From Pseudomonadota bacterium (lineage in GTDB: Bacteria; Pseudomonadota; Gammaproteobacteria; Burkholderiales; Gallionellaceae): DNA of 64,000 nt. The stretch spans positions 990,231 through 1,054,230 of the forward strand of contig JAJZUP010000001.1 in assembly GCA_021848465.1 (NCBI GenBank), written 5' to 3'. A program made the translations under genes and the position numbers. The notes beneath the pieces were generated by a model that saw only the letters and a program-made list of their open reading frames with translations, was not told where the DNA came from and did no database searches. Positions 16,822 through 26,876 of this stretch are shown here, piece after piece; positions within the stretch are counted from its first letter, which is position 1; each line of letters opens with the position of its first letter.

Positions 16822-16924
16822 GTTTTTCAGCGGCGATATTCACTCCTTCTGTCAGGGGTATTCAGTTCGGCGCATTGTCCTGATGCCGGCTATAATGCGC
16901 GGCTGCGTTTGATCCAGACTGAAT

Positions 16925-18709
16925 ATGCGCCCCGGACACTCATCCCACAATCCCATGCATGCAGGTCGCGCCGACTGGCGCACCGTGCGCATGCTGATGC
17001 CGTACCTGATGGAATTCAAGGTGCGCGTTGCGCTGGTCATCGTCCTGCTGATCCTGGCCAAGCTGACCAATGTGGCCGTGCCCCTGGTACTGAAGGAGAT
17101 CGTGGATGCGATGGGGCAGCCCAAAGCGATGCTGATGGTGCCGGTGTTCCTGATCGTCGGCTACGGCCTGCTGCGCCTATTCAGCACGCTGTTCGGTGAA
17201 ATCCGCGATGCGGTGTTTGCCAAGGTCACCCAGCGCGCGATCCGCCGCGTTTCGATCAAGGTATTTGCCCACCTGCACGGGTTGAGCCTGCGTTTCCATC
17301 TGGAGCGCCAGACCGGCGGGGTCTCGCGGGACATCGAGCGCGGTACGCGCGGCATCAGTTTCCTGCTGACCTACCTGCTGTTCAACATCCTGCCGACGCT
17401 GCTGGAGATCGGTCTCGTGGCGGGCATCCTGCTGGTCAAATACAACCCCTGGTTTGCCATCATCACATTTGTCACGCTGGTGAGTTATATCGTGTTCACA
17501 CTGCTCATCACCGAATGGCGCATGGTCTACCGGCGCACGATGAACGACATGGACTCCAAGGCCAATACCCGCGCAATCGACAGCCTGTTGAATTACGAAA
17601 CGGTCAAATACTTCGGCAACGAACGCTACGAAGTTCGCCGCTACGACGAGCAGATGGAGAAATGGGAAGTGTCTGCCGTGCAGAACCAGACCTCGCTTGC
17701 GGCACTGAATGCCGGTCAGAGCACGATCATCGCGGTTGGCGTCACCTTGCTGATGCTGCTCGCCGCACAGGAAGTGGTGGAAGGCAAGATGACGGTGGGC
17801 GACCTCGTGCTCGTCAATGTGTACATGCTGCAGTTGTACATGCCGCTGCACTTCCTCGGCTTCGTGTACCGCGAAATCAAGAACGCGCTGGCCGACATGG
17901 AGCGCATGTTCCGGCTGCTGAACGAAAACCGTGAGGTGGAGGATGCCCCCGGTGCGTTGCCGCTGAAGCTGGAGGCTGGGCGGGTCGAGTTCAGGCATGT
18001 ATCGTTTCACTACGATGCCGAGCGTCAGATATTGCGCGATGTGGATTTCGAGATTCCATCCGGGCACACCGTGGCGGTCGTCGGTGCAAGCGGGGCGGGG
18101 AAATCCACGCTGTCGCGCCTGTTGTTCCGTTTTTATGATGTCAACGAGGGCGGCATCCTGATCGACGGGCAGGACATCCGCTCGGTGACGCAAGCCAGCC
18201 TGCGCGCCGCGATCGGCATCGTGCCGCAGGACACGGTGCTGTTCAACGATACGATCTATTACAACATCGCCTACGGACGTCCGGACGCAACGCACGAAGA
18301 AATCTTGCAAGCCGCTCAATCGGCCCATATCCACGCCTTTATCACATCGCTGCCGCAAGGCTATGATACGGTGGTAGGCGAGCGCGGGTTGAAGCTGTCC
18401 GGCGGGGAAAAGCAGCGCGTGGCGATTGCGCGCGCGATCCTGAAAAACCCATCCATCCTGATTTTTGACGAAGCAACTTCGGCACTGGATTCCAAATCGG
18501 AAAAAGCGATCCAGGACGAATTGCGCAATGTGGCGCGTAATCGCACTACGCTGGTGATTGCGCACCGGTTATCGACGGTGGTGGATGCGCAACAAATTCT
18601 GGTCGTGGACAAAGGGCGCATTGTGGAGCGCGGCTCACACCGAAAATTGCTGGCGCAACAAGGAGTTTATGCCCAAATGTGGGCTTTGCAGCAGCAAGAA
18701 GAACATTAA
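16925..18709 (+). CDS. Atm1-type ABC exporter (permease-ATPase fusion)
   Basis: 594 residues: a six-helix transmembrane domain (~20-325) and a nucleotide-binding domain with Walker A GASGAGKST (387-395), signature LSGGEKQRV (491-499) and Walker B ILIFDEATSALD. The segments TRAIDSLLNYETVKYFGNE and LNAGQS match the glutathione-binding region of Atm1/HMT1-type exporters, which move glutathione-linked species (metal conjugates or a sulfur compound for Fe-S assembly). TATAAT at 16891-16896 is a likely -10, without a good -35. ATG 16925 is the first start; ATG 16955 is also possible. Substrate not determinable here, but the metal-rich neighbourhood fits. Confidence 0.9.
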   Translation: MRPGHSSHNPMHAGRADWRTVRMLMPYLMEFKVRVALVIVLLILAKLTNVAVPLVLKEIVDAMGQPKAMLMVPVFLIVGYGLLRLFSTLFGEIRDAVFAKVTQRAIRRVSIKVFAHLHGLSLRFHLERQTGGVSRDIERGTRGISFLLTYLLFNILPTLLEIGLVAGILLVKYNPWFAIITFVTLVSYIVFTLLITEWRMVYRRTMNDMDSKANTRAIDSLLNYETVKYFGNERYEVRRYDEQMEKWEVSAVQNQTSLAALNAGQSTIIAVGVTLLMLLAAQEVVEGKMTVGDLVLVNVYMLQLYMPLHFLGFVYREIKNALADMERMFRLLNENREVEDAPGALPLKLEAGRVEFRHVSFHYDAERQILRDVDFEIPSGHTVAVVGASGAGKSTLSRLLFRFYDVNEGGILIDGQDIRSVTQASLRAAIGIVPQDTVLFNDTIYYNIAYGRPDATHEEILQAAQSAHIHAFITSLPQGYDTVVGERGLKLSGGEKQRVAIARAILKNPSILIFDEATSALDSKSEKAIQDELRNVARNRTTLVIAHRLSTVVDAQQILVVDKGRIVERGSHRKLLAQQGVYAQMWALQQQEEH

Positions 18710-18785
18710 CGTTTTAATATTGCACCTTGATTTATTGAGATTTTAAGGTATCCTTCGGGTTGAGGTCATATTCCTGCGGTGGGTT

Positions 18786-19784
18786 ATGAAGAAAAATATC
18801 ACTATATTGCTGTTGTCGTTGGGGTTGGGCGTGTCTGCCTGTTCCAAGGATCGCAACACGATTTCCAAGGCTGACAGCCCCAAGCTGGATGCCGTTGCCG
18901 GTATGATGGTTGCCAAGGCGCCTGAGGCGGTTGCTGCCCCGGCTCCGGTTGCCGTAGCGCAAAAACCCAAGGATGAAGAGCTGACCGACACGGTTTTCAA
19001 GCACACCTCGGCGCCGCGCCTGCAATCGGCCATTGCGCTGATATATGACGAGCAGGCCGAGCGCCCGCTCTATACCAAGAATGCCGACAATGTGGCGCCG
19101 ATTGCCTCGATCACCAAGTTGATGACTGCCATGGTGGTGCTCGATGCCAAGCTGCCGATGGATGAGAAAGTCACCGTCACGGCCGATGACGCAGACCACC
19201 TGAAGAATACCCATTCGCGCGTGCGTAATGGCTCGGTGATGACACGCGGCGAGTTGTTGAAGATTGCCTTGATGGCTTCCGAAAACAAGGCTGCGGCGGC
19301 ACTGGCGCGCACCTACCCGGGCGGCACCAAGGCTGCCGTGGCAATGATGAACAACAAGGCATTGCAACTGGGCATGACTTCGACCCGCTTCTTTGATCCG
19401 ACCGGGTTGAACAGCAACAATGTTTCAACCGCGCATGATTTGGTGTTGATGGTTCGCGCAGCCCAGTATTACGACCTGATCCATAAATTCACCACCACTT
19501 CGGCACATACCGTGCAGCTTGCGCATCATCGCCCACTGCAATTTCATAATACCAATCCGCTGGTTAAGAACGCGTCCTGGGATATTCGCCTGAGCAAGAC
19601 CGGTTACATCAGCGAGGCAGGCCGTTGTCTGGTGATGAAGGCCAATATTTCCAAGCGCCCGGTAATCATTGTGCTGCTCGACTCTTGGGGCAAGCGCACC
19701 CGGGTGGGTGATGCCAACCGCATCAAGAAATGGATGGAAAGTTCGACCGCGCGTGCAACGCGCTTTGCCAACCGGCGCAGCTGA
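18786..19784 (+). CDS. pbpG: D-alanyl-D-alanine endopeptidase (PBP7 family), lipoprotein
   Basis: 332 residues. The leader ends in a lipobox V-S-A-C19, so the mature protein should be lipid-anchored, unlike soluble E. coli PBP7. A Pro/Ala linker (45-60) leads to the S11 peptidase domain with S108-I-T-K111, S165-E-N167 and K271-T-G273, all three catalytic motifs intact. It cleaves D-Ala-meso-DAP cross-links in peptidoglycan. It has its own terminator immediately downstream and appears monocistronic. Confidence 0.92.
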   Translation: MKKNITILLLSLGLGVSACSKDRNTISKADSPKLDAVAGMMVAKAPEAVAAPAPVAVAQKPKDEELTDTVFKHTSAPRLQSAIALIYDEQAERPLYTKNADNVAPIASITKLMTAMVVLDAKLPMDEKVTVTADDADHLKNTHSRVRNGSVMTRGELLKIALMASENKAAAALARTYPGGTKAAVAMMNNKALQLGMTSTRFFDPTGLNSNNVSTAHDLVLMVRAAQYYDLIHKFTTTSAHTVQLAHHRPLQFHNTNPLVKNASWDIRLSKTGYISEAGRCLVMKANISKRPVIIVLLDSWGKRTRVGDANRIKKWMESSTARATRFANRRS

Positions 19785-19813
19785 TTTACGGGGAGACGTT
19801 GGGGTAGGGGAAG

Positions 19814-19843
19814 GAGGGAAGCCGGGGGGCTTCCCTCTTTTTT
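19814..19843 (+). terminator. rho-independent terminator after pbpG
   Basis: 10-bp perfect stem GAGGGAAGCC / GGCTTCCCTC with a GGGG loop, followed by TTTTTT (19838-19843). It lies 30 bp after the pbpG stop. Confidence 0.92.
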
Positions 19844-19997
19844 CTGGGACAATCTCTGGTGCAACTTTTTTCCGGAAGCCTGCTCCAATGCCGGAGCGGC
19901 GGTTGGGGCTATTGAAAAACACAAGGTGTGCCTGCATATAGGTCGTGTCGGGCTGCGGGTGCTGCGCCCAAGATAAATTTGATCTCGGAGATGAGTA

Positions 19998-20876
19998 ATG
20001 AAACGTATTTTCCTGTTTATCCTGACAAACATTGCAGTACTGCTGGTCATCAATATCACGCTGCGCCTGCTTGGGGTGGACCACTGGGCTACGGCCAACG
20101 GCATCAATTTCGGGGCCTTGCTGGTGTTGTCCGCCGTGATCGGCTTTGCCGGTTCGATCGTATCGCTGCTGATGTCCAAGTGGATGGCAAAGATGTCGGT
20201 TGGCGCGCAAGTCATCACCAACCCGTTTGACCCGACCGAGCGCTGGCTGCTCGAAACCGTGCGCCGTCAAGCGCAGGCAGCCGGAATCGGCATGCCGGAA
20301 GTGGCCATTTACGATGCGCCCGATGTGAACGCGTTTGCCACCGGCTGGAATCGCAATGATGCGCTAGTTGCCGTGAGCACTGGCCTGCTGAACAATATGA
20401 GCAAGGACGAGGCCGAAGCCGTGCTGGGGCATGAGATCAGCCATGTTGCAAACGGGGATATGGTGACCTTGGCGCTGATCCAGGGAGTGGTGAATACTTT
20501 CGTGGTGTTCTTCTCGAAACTGTTCGGCTTCTTCGTGGATCGCGTATTGCTGAAGAACGACGAGCGCAACGGCCCCGGCATCGGGGCATTTGTGGCCGAA
20601 ATCGTGGCGCAACTGGTGCTCGGCATTTTGGCCAGCATGATCGTCATGTGGTTCTCGCGCCTGCGCGAATTCCGTGCCGATGCGGGGGGCGCGCAACTGG
20701 CCGGGCGCCAGAAAATGATCGCCGCCCTGGAGCGCTTGAAGATGAACCACGAACAAGCCGCCCTGCCGCAGAACATGGCAGCCTTCGGTATCTCTGGTGG
20801 CGGCGGATTCGCCAAACTGTTCATGACCCATCCTCCGCTGGAGGAGCGTATCGCGGCATTGCGCGCAGCACAGTAG
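19998..20876 (+). CDS. htpX: membrane zinc metalloprotease HtpX
   Basis: 292 residues with two N-terminal membrane helices, the zinc motif H145-E-I-S-H149 and two further hydrophobic segments (~160-180 and 195-215). The third ligand is probably the Glu in FRADAGG. It degrades misfolded inner-membrane proteins together with FtsH and is usually stress-induced. The length equals E. coli HtpX. GGAG stands 9 nt before the ATG. Convergent with the PilZ gene downstream. Confidence 0.95.
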   Translation: MKRIFLFILTNIAVLLVINITLRLLGVDHWATANGINFGALLVLSAVIGFAGSIVSLLMSKWMAKMSVGAQVITNPFDPTERWLLETVRRQAQAAGIGMPEVAIYDAPDVNAFATGWNRNDALVAVSTGLLNNMSKDEAEAVLGHEISHVANGDMVTLALIQGVVNTFVVFFSKLFGFFVDRVLLKNDERNGPGIGAFVAEIVAQLVLGILASMIVMWFSRLREFRADAGGAQLAGRQKMIAALERLKMNHEQAALPQNMAAFGISGGGGFAKLFMTHPPLEERIAALRAAQ

Positions 20877-20910
20877 TTTGATTACGCGCCCGGCGCAATG
20901 CCGGGCGTGC

Positions 20911-21306
20911 TTACACCTGGGCCGGGATATGGGTGGACAACTCCTTCTCCAGTTCGACCAGCCCGTTTGCCAGGAAATTGTTGAACTTGATCCCGGCGCG
21001 GAACAGGCCGTTGTTCGCCAGCACACAGTAGGTTGACTGGCCGTTTGCCTGGATGACTTTGGGCTGGTCATGAGCGGTTTTCGGAGGGATCTGGAAAAAG
21101 ACCTGAAAGCGTGAATTGATCGGCAGGTTATTTTCCAGGTAGGCCGTGGCGTGCGTGGTGGAAATATCGCCGAACCAGCCATGGAAATTGCGCTCAACGC
21201 CGTTAATCTGCAGGCTCAGTACCACCCTCCACTTGATCAGGTAATGGCGGTGGAGAACCTTGGTGGCGTCATCGGAATGGGGTTCAGTGAGAATGTCCTT
21301 GTCCAT
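20911..21306 (-). CDS. PilZ-domain protein
   Basis: 131 residues from ATG 21306, which has ACAGG upstream; ATG 21327 is in frame and would add seven residues. The PilZ fold binds c-di-GMP through R-x3-R and D/N-x-S-x2-G. Here the N-terminal arginines (RHYLIKWR) are spaced differently, and the second motif reads D-I-S-T-T-H with His in place of Gly. Binding may be weakened or altered. It starts 36 bp after the mlaA stop, on the same strand. Likely target: motility or exopolysaccharide control, by family only. Confidence 0.75.
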   Translation of the reverse strand: MDKDILTEPHSDDATKVLHRHYLIKWRVVLSLQINGVERNFHGWFGDISTTHATAYLENNLPINSRFQVFFQIPPKTAHDQPKVIQANGQSTYCVLANNGLFRAGIKFNNFLANGLVELEKELSTHIPAQV

Positions 21307-21341
21307 TTCGCACCTGTCATTTTGCACGCAGTATGGTCAAC

Positions 21342-22043
21342 TCAATCATCGTCTTCGTCGTCGATATATTTTTCGCGCGGAGGATGACCATCGTAAACCA
21401 GGTTTTTACGGCGCGCGAGGTAGAAATCGCGAACGAATGCGTAACGATCCGGCGCTTCATCCAGCGTCGGTTCCTGCGGGATCAGTTGCGCGCGCTCTTC
21501 CACCTTGTCTGCCGCATACAGACTGTTGCGCACCGGCACATCGCGGATATTGGTGATGACGCCAGTGTAGCCGTCCCCGACCAGGCCTACGCTGTCGCGC
21601 ACCGTGCTGGGGCCGAAGAACGGCAGCATGATATAGGGGCCGCTGCCGACCCCCCAATAACCCAGCGTCTGCCCGAAATCCTCGTTATGCTTGGGCAGGC
21701 GGTCGGTGATGTTGATGAAGCCCAGCAAGCCGAAAGTGGTGTTGAAAATTACCCGGTAACCATCCGACATGGCCTGCCTGAATTTCAATTGCAGCAAATC
21801 GTTGAACGTGATCGAGACGTCGTCCAGGTTCGAGAAGAAATTGTGGATCATGGTCTTGGCCGGTTTCGGCAGGGCGGCATCATAGCCGTGCGCCAGCGGT
21901 TTCATGACCGCCTTGTCCAGCGCCATATTGAATTTGAATGCCTTGCGGTTATAGGCTTCATACGGGTCTTGCGGGTTGCCGCCCGGCGTCGAGGCGCAAC
22001 CGGTCAGCATCACGGCAATGAGTACGGGCAGGAAATATTTCAT
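21342..22043 (-). CDS. mlaA: MlaA/VacJ outer-membrane lipoprotein
   Basis: 233 residues with lipobox L-T-G-C16 and the MlaA core (DPYEAYNRKAFKFN; GYWGVGSGPYIMLPFFGPSTVRD). MlaA sits in the outer membrane with porins and extracts mislocated phospholipids from the outer leaflet, passing them to MlaC. The other mla genes are not here. The C-terminal tail is acidic (DDEDDD). It follows the Nudix gene by 15 bp in the same direction. Confidence 0.94.
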   Translation of the reverse strand: MKYFLPVLIAVMLTGCASTPGGNPQDPYEAYNRKAFKFNMALDKAVMKPLAHGYDAALPKPAKTMIHNFFSNLDDVSITFNDLLQLKFRQAMSDGYRVIFNTTFGLLGFINITDRLPKHNEDFGQTLGYWGVGSGPYIMLPFFGPSTVRDSVGLVGDGYTGVITNIRDVPVRNSLYAADKVEERAQLIPQEPTLDEAPDRYAFVRDFYLARRKNLVYDGHPPREKYIDDEDDD

Positions 22044-22058
22044 TGCAGTCGGGCTCAG

Positions 22059-22616
22059 TCAGGCGTGCGGCGCATAACGGACAGGCGGCTCCAGGTCGGC
22101 ATTGAAAAAGTGGAAGCTCCCCTGTTTGCGCTCCTCGAAATAGCGCTGCAAGGTGAACTTGACCGGGCGAAAGGCCAGCGTATCCCAGGGGATTTCATCT
22201 TCTGCAAACAACTGCACTTCCAGGCTTTCGACGCCGGGGAAAAAGTCCAGGTCGAGCAGGCGCGCGCGGAACAGCAAATGCACCTGGTTGATATACGGCA
22301 GGTTGTGCATCGAGTAGAGTTCGCCGATTTCGACGCGCGCATTGGCCTCTTCCAGGGTTTCGCGTGCCGCCGCCTGGCGCGTGGTTTCATCGTTCTCCAT
22401 GAAGCCGGCAGGCAGGGTCCACAAGCCATGGCGCGGCTCGATGGCGCGGCGGCAGAGCAGGATGCGTCCGTCTTGCCATTCCGGGATTGCGCCGACGATC
22501 AGTTTGGGGTTGTGGTAGTGGATCGCGCCGCACTGAGTACAAACATGGCGCTCACGATGATCGTCCGGCGGGATGCGCAGGACGACTGGGGCGCCACACT
22601 CCGGGCAGAAATTCAC
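22059..22616 (-). CDS. Nudix hydrolase with N-terminal zinc ribbon
   Basis: 185 residues. A four-Cys zinc ribbon (C-P-E-C ... C-T-Q-C) precedes a Nudix domain whose box runs from GFMENDE through RETLEEANA, with Ala where the consensus has Gly near its end. The catalytic REx2EE glutamates are present. The architecture resembles NudC-like or ADP-ribose-type pyrophosphatases, but the NudC NADH signature (SQPWPFPxS) is not seen, so the substrate is unknown. It lies between bamD and mlaA on the same strand, 15 bp from each neighbour. Confidence 0.85.
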   Translation of the reverse strand: MNFCPECGAPVVLRIPPDDHRERHVCTQCGAIHYHNPKLIVGAIPEWQDGRILLCRRAIEPRHGLWTLPAGFMENDETTRQAAARETLEEANARVEIGELYSMHNLPYINQVHLLFRARLLDLDFFPGVESLEVQLFAEDEIPWDTLAFRPVKFTLQRYFEERKQGSFHFFNADLEPPVRYAPHA

Positions 22617-22631
22617 GGCTGTGCTCCGCTG

Positions 22632-23423
22632 CTAATCCCAGAATTTCCACCAGGCATGCGGTTGCTGCGGCGACTCCTTGGCAGCAGGGGCCGCCTCGTT
22701 GCTGGCGAGGTTCTGGTTCAGGATGCGTTGAGTATCGTCGCGCAGGTCGGTCATGCCCAATGCGTCATAGGCCTGGATCATGATTTGCAGGGCATCGCGG
22801 GTTTGCGGAGTGGTCGGGTAGTTGACCAGAATCTCCTTGGCGCGATTGAGTGCCGCCACATAGGCGCCACGGCGCAGGTAATAACTGGCAATGTGCAAGT
22901 CTGATCCTGCCAGGTTGTCCAGCAGGTACTGCATGCGCAACCGCGCATCCGGCGCATAGCGGCTGTCCGGGAAGCGGGTGACGAGTTCCTTGAATGTGTC
23001 GAACGATTCGCGCAATGACTTGGGGTCGCGCTCGGCCGGGTCCTGGTCGCCGATAGCGTTCATCACACTGGCCAGGTTTTCGTCGAAATTGATCAGCCCT
23101 TTCAGGTAATACATGTAGTCGAGGCTGGAGCTGTTCGGGTACTGCTTGATAAAGCGGTCGATCGCGCCGAGCGCCGGGGCCGGCTCGCCTTGCTTGTAGT
23201 AGGCATAGGCGATTTCCATCTGTGCCTGCTGCGCATAACGGCCGTAGGGGTAACGGGACTGCAGCTTTTCGAATGCCTTGACCGCCTTCTCGTAGTTGTG
23301 GTCTTCCATGGAGTCCATCGCCATCGAATACAACTCTTCGGCGCTGTAATTCTTCTTGTCGTCGATCGAAGAACTGCATGCCACTAACGAGAGCAACAGG
23401 AAAACGTATAAACTATGACGCAT
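22632..23423 (-). CDS. bamD: outer membrane protein assembly factor BamD
   Basis: 263 residues: lipobox L-V-A-C16, then TPR repeats typical of BamD (EELYSMAMDSMEDHNYEKA; SRYPYGRYA; YYLRRGAYVAALNRA). It is an essential lipoprotein of the BAM complex that recruits substrates to BamA. The ~30-residue C-terminal tail is Ala/Pro/Gln rich. It is divergent from rluD, a common pairing in proteobacteria. Confidence 0.95.
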   Translation of the reverse strand: MRHSLYVFLLLSLVACSSSIDDKKNYSAEELYSMAMDSMEDHNYEKAVKAFEKLQSRYPYGRYAQQAQMEIAYAYYKQGEPAPALGAIDRFIKQYPNSSSLDYMYYLKGLINFDENLASVMNAIGDQDPAERDPKSLRESFDTFKELVTRFPDSRYAPDARLRMQYLLDNLAGSDLHIASYYLRRGAYVAALNRAKEILVNYPTTPQTRDALQIMIQAYDALGMTDLRDDTQRILNQNLASNEAAPAAKESPQQPHAWWKFWD

Positions 23424-23484
23424 GGCTGGATCCGAAAAAAATTTCCCGAATTATAGCAAAGATACCCCCGCATCCGGCTCAGGC

Positions 23485-24489
23485 ATGAACGAACCGGATT
23501 TTGAGGCGGATGTTGATACTGACTGGGCGCCCCCGGCTGAGTCCGTTTCGGCATTGACCCTGACTGTGACGGCGGAATACGCCGGATTGCGCCTGGATCA
23601 GGCGCTGGCAAAATTATTGCCGGAGTATTCGCGCAGCCGGCTGCAGGACTGGATCGGCCAAGGGCTGGTCAAGTTGAACGGCGCGGCAGCTGCTATCCGG
23701 CAAAAAGTCTGGGGGGGCGACACCATAGCTGTCGTGCCGCAGAGCCATCCTTCCGAGCAGCCCTACCAGGCGGAAGCCATCGCGCTGGAAATCGTGTACG
23801 AGGATGACAGTATCCTTGTGATCAACAAACCCGCCGGGCTGGTGGTGCATCCCGGCAGCGGAAATTGGCAGGGCACCCTGCTGAATGCGCTGCTGCATCA
23901 CGACCCGGCCTTGGCCGGGGTGCCGCGCGCGGGTATCGTGCACCGACTGGACAAGGATACCAGCGGCCTGCTGGTGGTCGCCAAAACCCTCACGGCGCAG
24001 ACCGCATTGGTGCGCCAGCTACAGGCGCGCAGTGTGCGCCGCGAATACCTGGCGCTGGTGTACGGCGAACTGGCGCACGGCGGGCGCGTGGACCAGCCGA
24101 TCGACCGTCACCCGACGCAGCGCACGCGCATGGCGGTGGTGGCTGGCGGCAAACCTGCCATCACCCATTATGCGGTCGAGGAGTCGTTTTCCGGTTGCAC
24201 GCTGGTGCGCTGCAAACTCGAAACCGGGCGTACCCACCAGATCCGCGTGCATATGACGTATCTGGGGCATCCGCTCGTGGGCGACCAGACCTATCTCAAG
24301 GGCGCCCAGAAATGCCCGCCGCAACTGCGCGACTTGCTGGCGTCGTTTCCGCGCCAGGCCCTGCATGCCGAGCGCCTCGGGCTGGAGCACCCGGCCAGCG
24401 GCGAATGGCTGGAGTGGCATGTGGCCATGCCCGCCGATATGCAGCATTTACTCGAAACAGTCAGGGAGGTGTTGGATGGATTTGCGTGA
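23485..24489 (+). CDS. rluD: 23S rRNA pseudouridine synthase RluD
   Basis: 334 residues from ATG 23485; an in-frame ATG at 23422 overlaps the bamD start and would leave no room for promoters, so 23485 is preferred. An N-terminal S4 RNA-binding domain (LRLDQALAKLLPEYSRSRLQDWI) is followed by the catalytic domain with HRLDKDTSG, whose second Asp is the nucleophile. RluD makes pseudouridines 1911, 1915 and 1917 in helix 69 of 23S rRNA. pgeF overlaps its end by 14 bp, a conserved arrangement. Confidence 0.94.
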   Translation: MNEPDFEADVDTDWAPPAESVSALTLTVTAEYAGLRLDQALAKLLPEYSRSRLQDWIGQGLVKLNGAAAAIRQKVWGGDTIAVVPQSHPSEQPYQAEAIALEIVYEDDSILVINKPAGLVVHPGSGNWQGTLLNALLHHDPALAGVPRAGIVHRLDKDTSGLLVVAKTLTAQTALVRQLQARSVRREYLALVYGELAHGGRVDQPIDRHPTQRTRMAVVAGGKPAITHYAVEESFSGCTLVRCKLETGRTHQIRVHMTYLGHPLVGDQTYLKGAQKCPPQLRDLLASFPRQALHAERLGLEHPASGEWLEWHVAMPADMQHLLETVREVLDGFA

Positions 24490-25219
24490 GTATTGCATCG
24501 TCCCTGAATGGCCGGCCCCTGCTGCAGTGCGGGCATTGCAGACGACGCGACGCGGAGGGTTGAGCGCGCCGCCGTATGCCAGTCTGAATCTTGGCGACCA
24601 TGTCGGCGATGAGCCGCTGCACGTGGCGCGTAACCGCCAGCGGCTGGCGGCGCTGATGCCGGGCGAGCCGGTGTGGCTGCAGCAGGTGCATGGCGTGGTA
24701 GTGGCGGATGCGGATTTGGGCAGTTGCCGAATCGAGGGCGATGCCAGCGTGGCACGCCAGCCGGGGTCGGTCTGCGTGGTGATGACGGCCGACTGCCTGC
24801 CGGTGTTGTTGTGCGATGACGCCGGCACAGTGGTGGCTGCGGCGCATGCCGGGTGGAAAGGGCTGGCGGCCGGCGTGATTGAAACTACCGTGCAAAACAT
24901 GGCGTGCGAACCGCAGCGGCTGATGGCGTGGCTCGGCCCGGCGATTGGCCCGCAGGCATTTGAAGTGGGCGATGACGTTCGCGCCGCCTTCATGGCCCAC
25001 GATGCCGCTGCGAAAGCGGCTTTCCAGCCCGGCAAACCGGGCAAGTGGCTGGCGGACATTTACCTGCTGGCGCGTCAGCGCCTGGCTGCGCTGGGCATTA
25101 CTCGCGTGTACGGCGGCGGGCTATGCACCTACAGCGATGCGGAAACTTTCTTCTCCTATCGTCGCGACGGCGTGACCGGGCGCATGGGCACCTTCATCTG
25201 GCTGCAACGCCCGGTCTAG
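24476..25219 (+). CDS. pgeF: peptidoglycan editing factor / purine nucleoside phosphorylase (YfiH family)
   Basis: 247 residues from ATG 24476, which has AGGGAGGT 5 nt upstream. The Cu-oxidase_4 (laccase-domain) fold shows the zinc-site residues in QQVHG, TADCLPV and AHAGWKG. Family members cleave or deaminate purine nucleosides in vitro and, in E. coli, prevent L-Ser incorporation into peptidoglycan precursors. It overlaps the rluD end and is probably translated by coupling. Confidence 0.92.
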   Translation: MDLREYCIVPEWPAPAAVRALQTTRRGGLSAPPYASLNLGDHVGDEPLHVARNRQRLAALMPGEPVWLQQVHGVVVADADLGSCRIEGDASVARQPGSVCVVMTADCLPVLLCDDAGTVVAAAHAGWKGLAAGVIETTVQNMACEPQRLMAWLGPAIGPQAFEVGDDVRAAFMAHDAAAKAAFQPGKPGKWLADIYLLARQRLAALGITRVYGGGLCTYSDAETFFSYRRDGVTGRMGTFIWLQRPV

Positions 25220-25223
25220 CGGT

Positions 25224-26876
25224 TCAAGTCCTGAACGCTTCCACCATCCCTTTCAGTTGGGACGATTTCTGCTCCAGTTCGCGGGCCAGGTCTTGCAGGC
25301 TTTGCGCTGCGCCGGAATTTTCCTCCGACATCTGGGCAATACTTTCGGTATTGCCGGCCAGCTCGTTGGCGGCGGCATTCTGCTGATCCACCGCATCGGA
25401 GATTTCGTCGATCACCTGCGCGACTTCGTTGAAGCTCAGTTGAATATTCGCGATGGAGGATTGCGCTTGTTCGGCATCCGCCACGCCCTCGCGCGTGGTC
25501 TGCACCACATTGTCCATGCCGGATAACGCGTGCCGGGCGACTTCAGCGATCTTGCTCGACATCTGGTCGATTTCGGTGGTCGCACTGGATGTGCGTTCGG
25601 CCAGCTTGCGCACTTCGTCCGCCACCACGGCAAAGCCGCGTCCCTGTTCGCCGGCGCGTGCGGCTTCGATGGCGGCATTCAACGCCAGCAGGTTGGTCTG
25701 TTCGGCAATCTCGCGGATCACCTTGACCACATCCGTGATGCGCGAAGCATCGTCGCCGAGATGCGAGACGTCAGTCGACGCGGTTTCGATTTCGCGTGCG
25801 GTCATCAGCAGGCCGGAGACCGTCTTGTTGATGATGGCGGCGCCATTTTCGGCATTCTGGCGCGAGTGACTGGCGATCTCTTTGGCGCCTTTTCCTTTTT
25901 CGGAAATGTGGGCGGTCGAGGCGCTCATTTCCTCGATGGAGGCAGCCATCTCCGTGACCGACCCGGTTTCGCGCTGCACGCTCTGGAAAATCTGTTGCGA
26001 GGCGGATGCGAGGTTATGGGACATATCGGTTAGCGCCAGGGAGTGGGAGCGGATACCGTCGATCATCTTGCACAGGCCGGACTGCATTTCATAGGCACTG
26101 GCCACCAGGCTGCCGGGAACCGGCGCTTGCTGCGGGCGGCGCGACAGGTCGCCGGATGCCATGGTGTGCAGCACCTCTGCAACTTCCAGCGGGTCTCCGC
26201 CCAACTGGCGCATCACACTGCGGATGACCAGCGTTCCCAAAACGATGGATAGCGCGAGTGAAAGCACCGCCCAGACCAGCATGATGTTGCGATGCGCCAG
26301 GTAGTCCTGATGTGCCAGATCGATTTTTTCCTGGTTCTTGGCCTCGACGAAGGCTTTGAAATCCATCTGCAGGTCAGTGATCAGCTTGGTCACGGCACGG
26401 TCGATCCCGGCAACTTTAGAGTCCGAGTCGGTCGTGCTGACATGCACGTCGATTTGCGCGAGATATTTGCCACTGGCTGTTTTATGCGCCTCATCAAGCT
26501 GGTTCAGGCGATCGATGAACGCCTCGAAGCCGTCATGTCCGGCCGCCAGTTCGTTGATCGTGGCCAGTGCCGCCAGCCGGTTCTTCTCGAAGGACTCTGC
26601 TTGCTCGATATATTCGCCGCGATATTTTTTCAGCTTGTCCGCATCGCTGCCGCGCATCCAGACATCCTTGGCCAGTTTGACTTCCTTCAGGAACGCGACA
26701 TTCATGTTGTCGATGTATTCCATCGCGTTGATGTCGGCATGCAGGCGGTTGTAGTTTTCTTCATTGCTGGTGAGCGATGCATGCAGTTGCAGGATGCCGA
26801 AGGCGGTCATCAACAAAAACATGGCAAAAGATAGCCCCTCCAGCGCCCAGAGTTTGCGCTTAAGCGTTCCAAACAT
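25224..26876 (-). CDS. methyl-accepting chemotaxis protein
   Basis: 550 residues: membrane helix 1 (~14-35), a ~150-residue helical periplasmic sensor, membrane helix 2 (~200-220), HAMP, and a long coiled-coil signalling domain with the hairpin tip [21 protein letters not shown]. The sensor looks like a four-helix bundle, with no ligand motif recognised. No C-terminal NWETF-type CheR tether. GGAGAGAG precedes the ATG. No che genes nearby. Confidence 0.93.
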   Translation of the reverse strand: MFGTLKRKLWALEGLSFAMFLLMTAFGILQLHASLTSNEENYNRLHADINAMEYIDNMNVAFLKEVKLAKDVWMRGSDADKLKKYRGEYIEQAESFEKNRLAALATINELAAGHDGFEAFIDRLNQLDEAHKTASGKYLAQIDVHVSTTDSDSKVAGIDRAVTKLITDLQMDFKAFVEAKNQEKIDLAHQDYLAHRNIMLVWAVLSLALSIVLGTLVIRSVMRQLGGDPLEVAEVLHTMASGDLSRRPQQAPVPGSLVASAYEMQSGLCKMIDGIRSHSLALTDMSHNLASASQQIFQSVQRETGSVTEMAASIEEMSASTAHISEKGKGAKEIASHSRQNAENGAAIINKTVSGLLMTAREIETASTDVSHLGDDASRITDVVKVIREIAEQTNLLALNAAIEAARAGEQGRGFAVVADEVRKLAERTSSATTEIDQMSSKIAEVARHALSGMDNVVQTTREGVADAEQAQSSIANIQLSFNEVAQVIDEISDAVDQQNAAANELAGNTESIAQMSEENSGAAQSLQDLARELEQKSSQLKGMVEAFRT

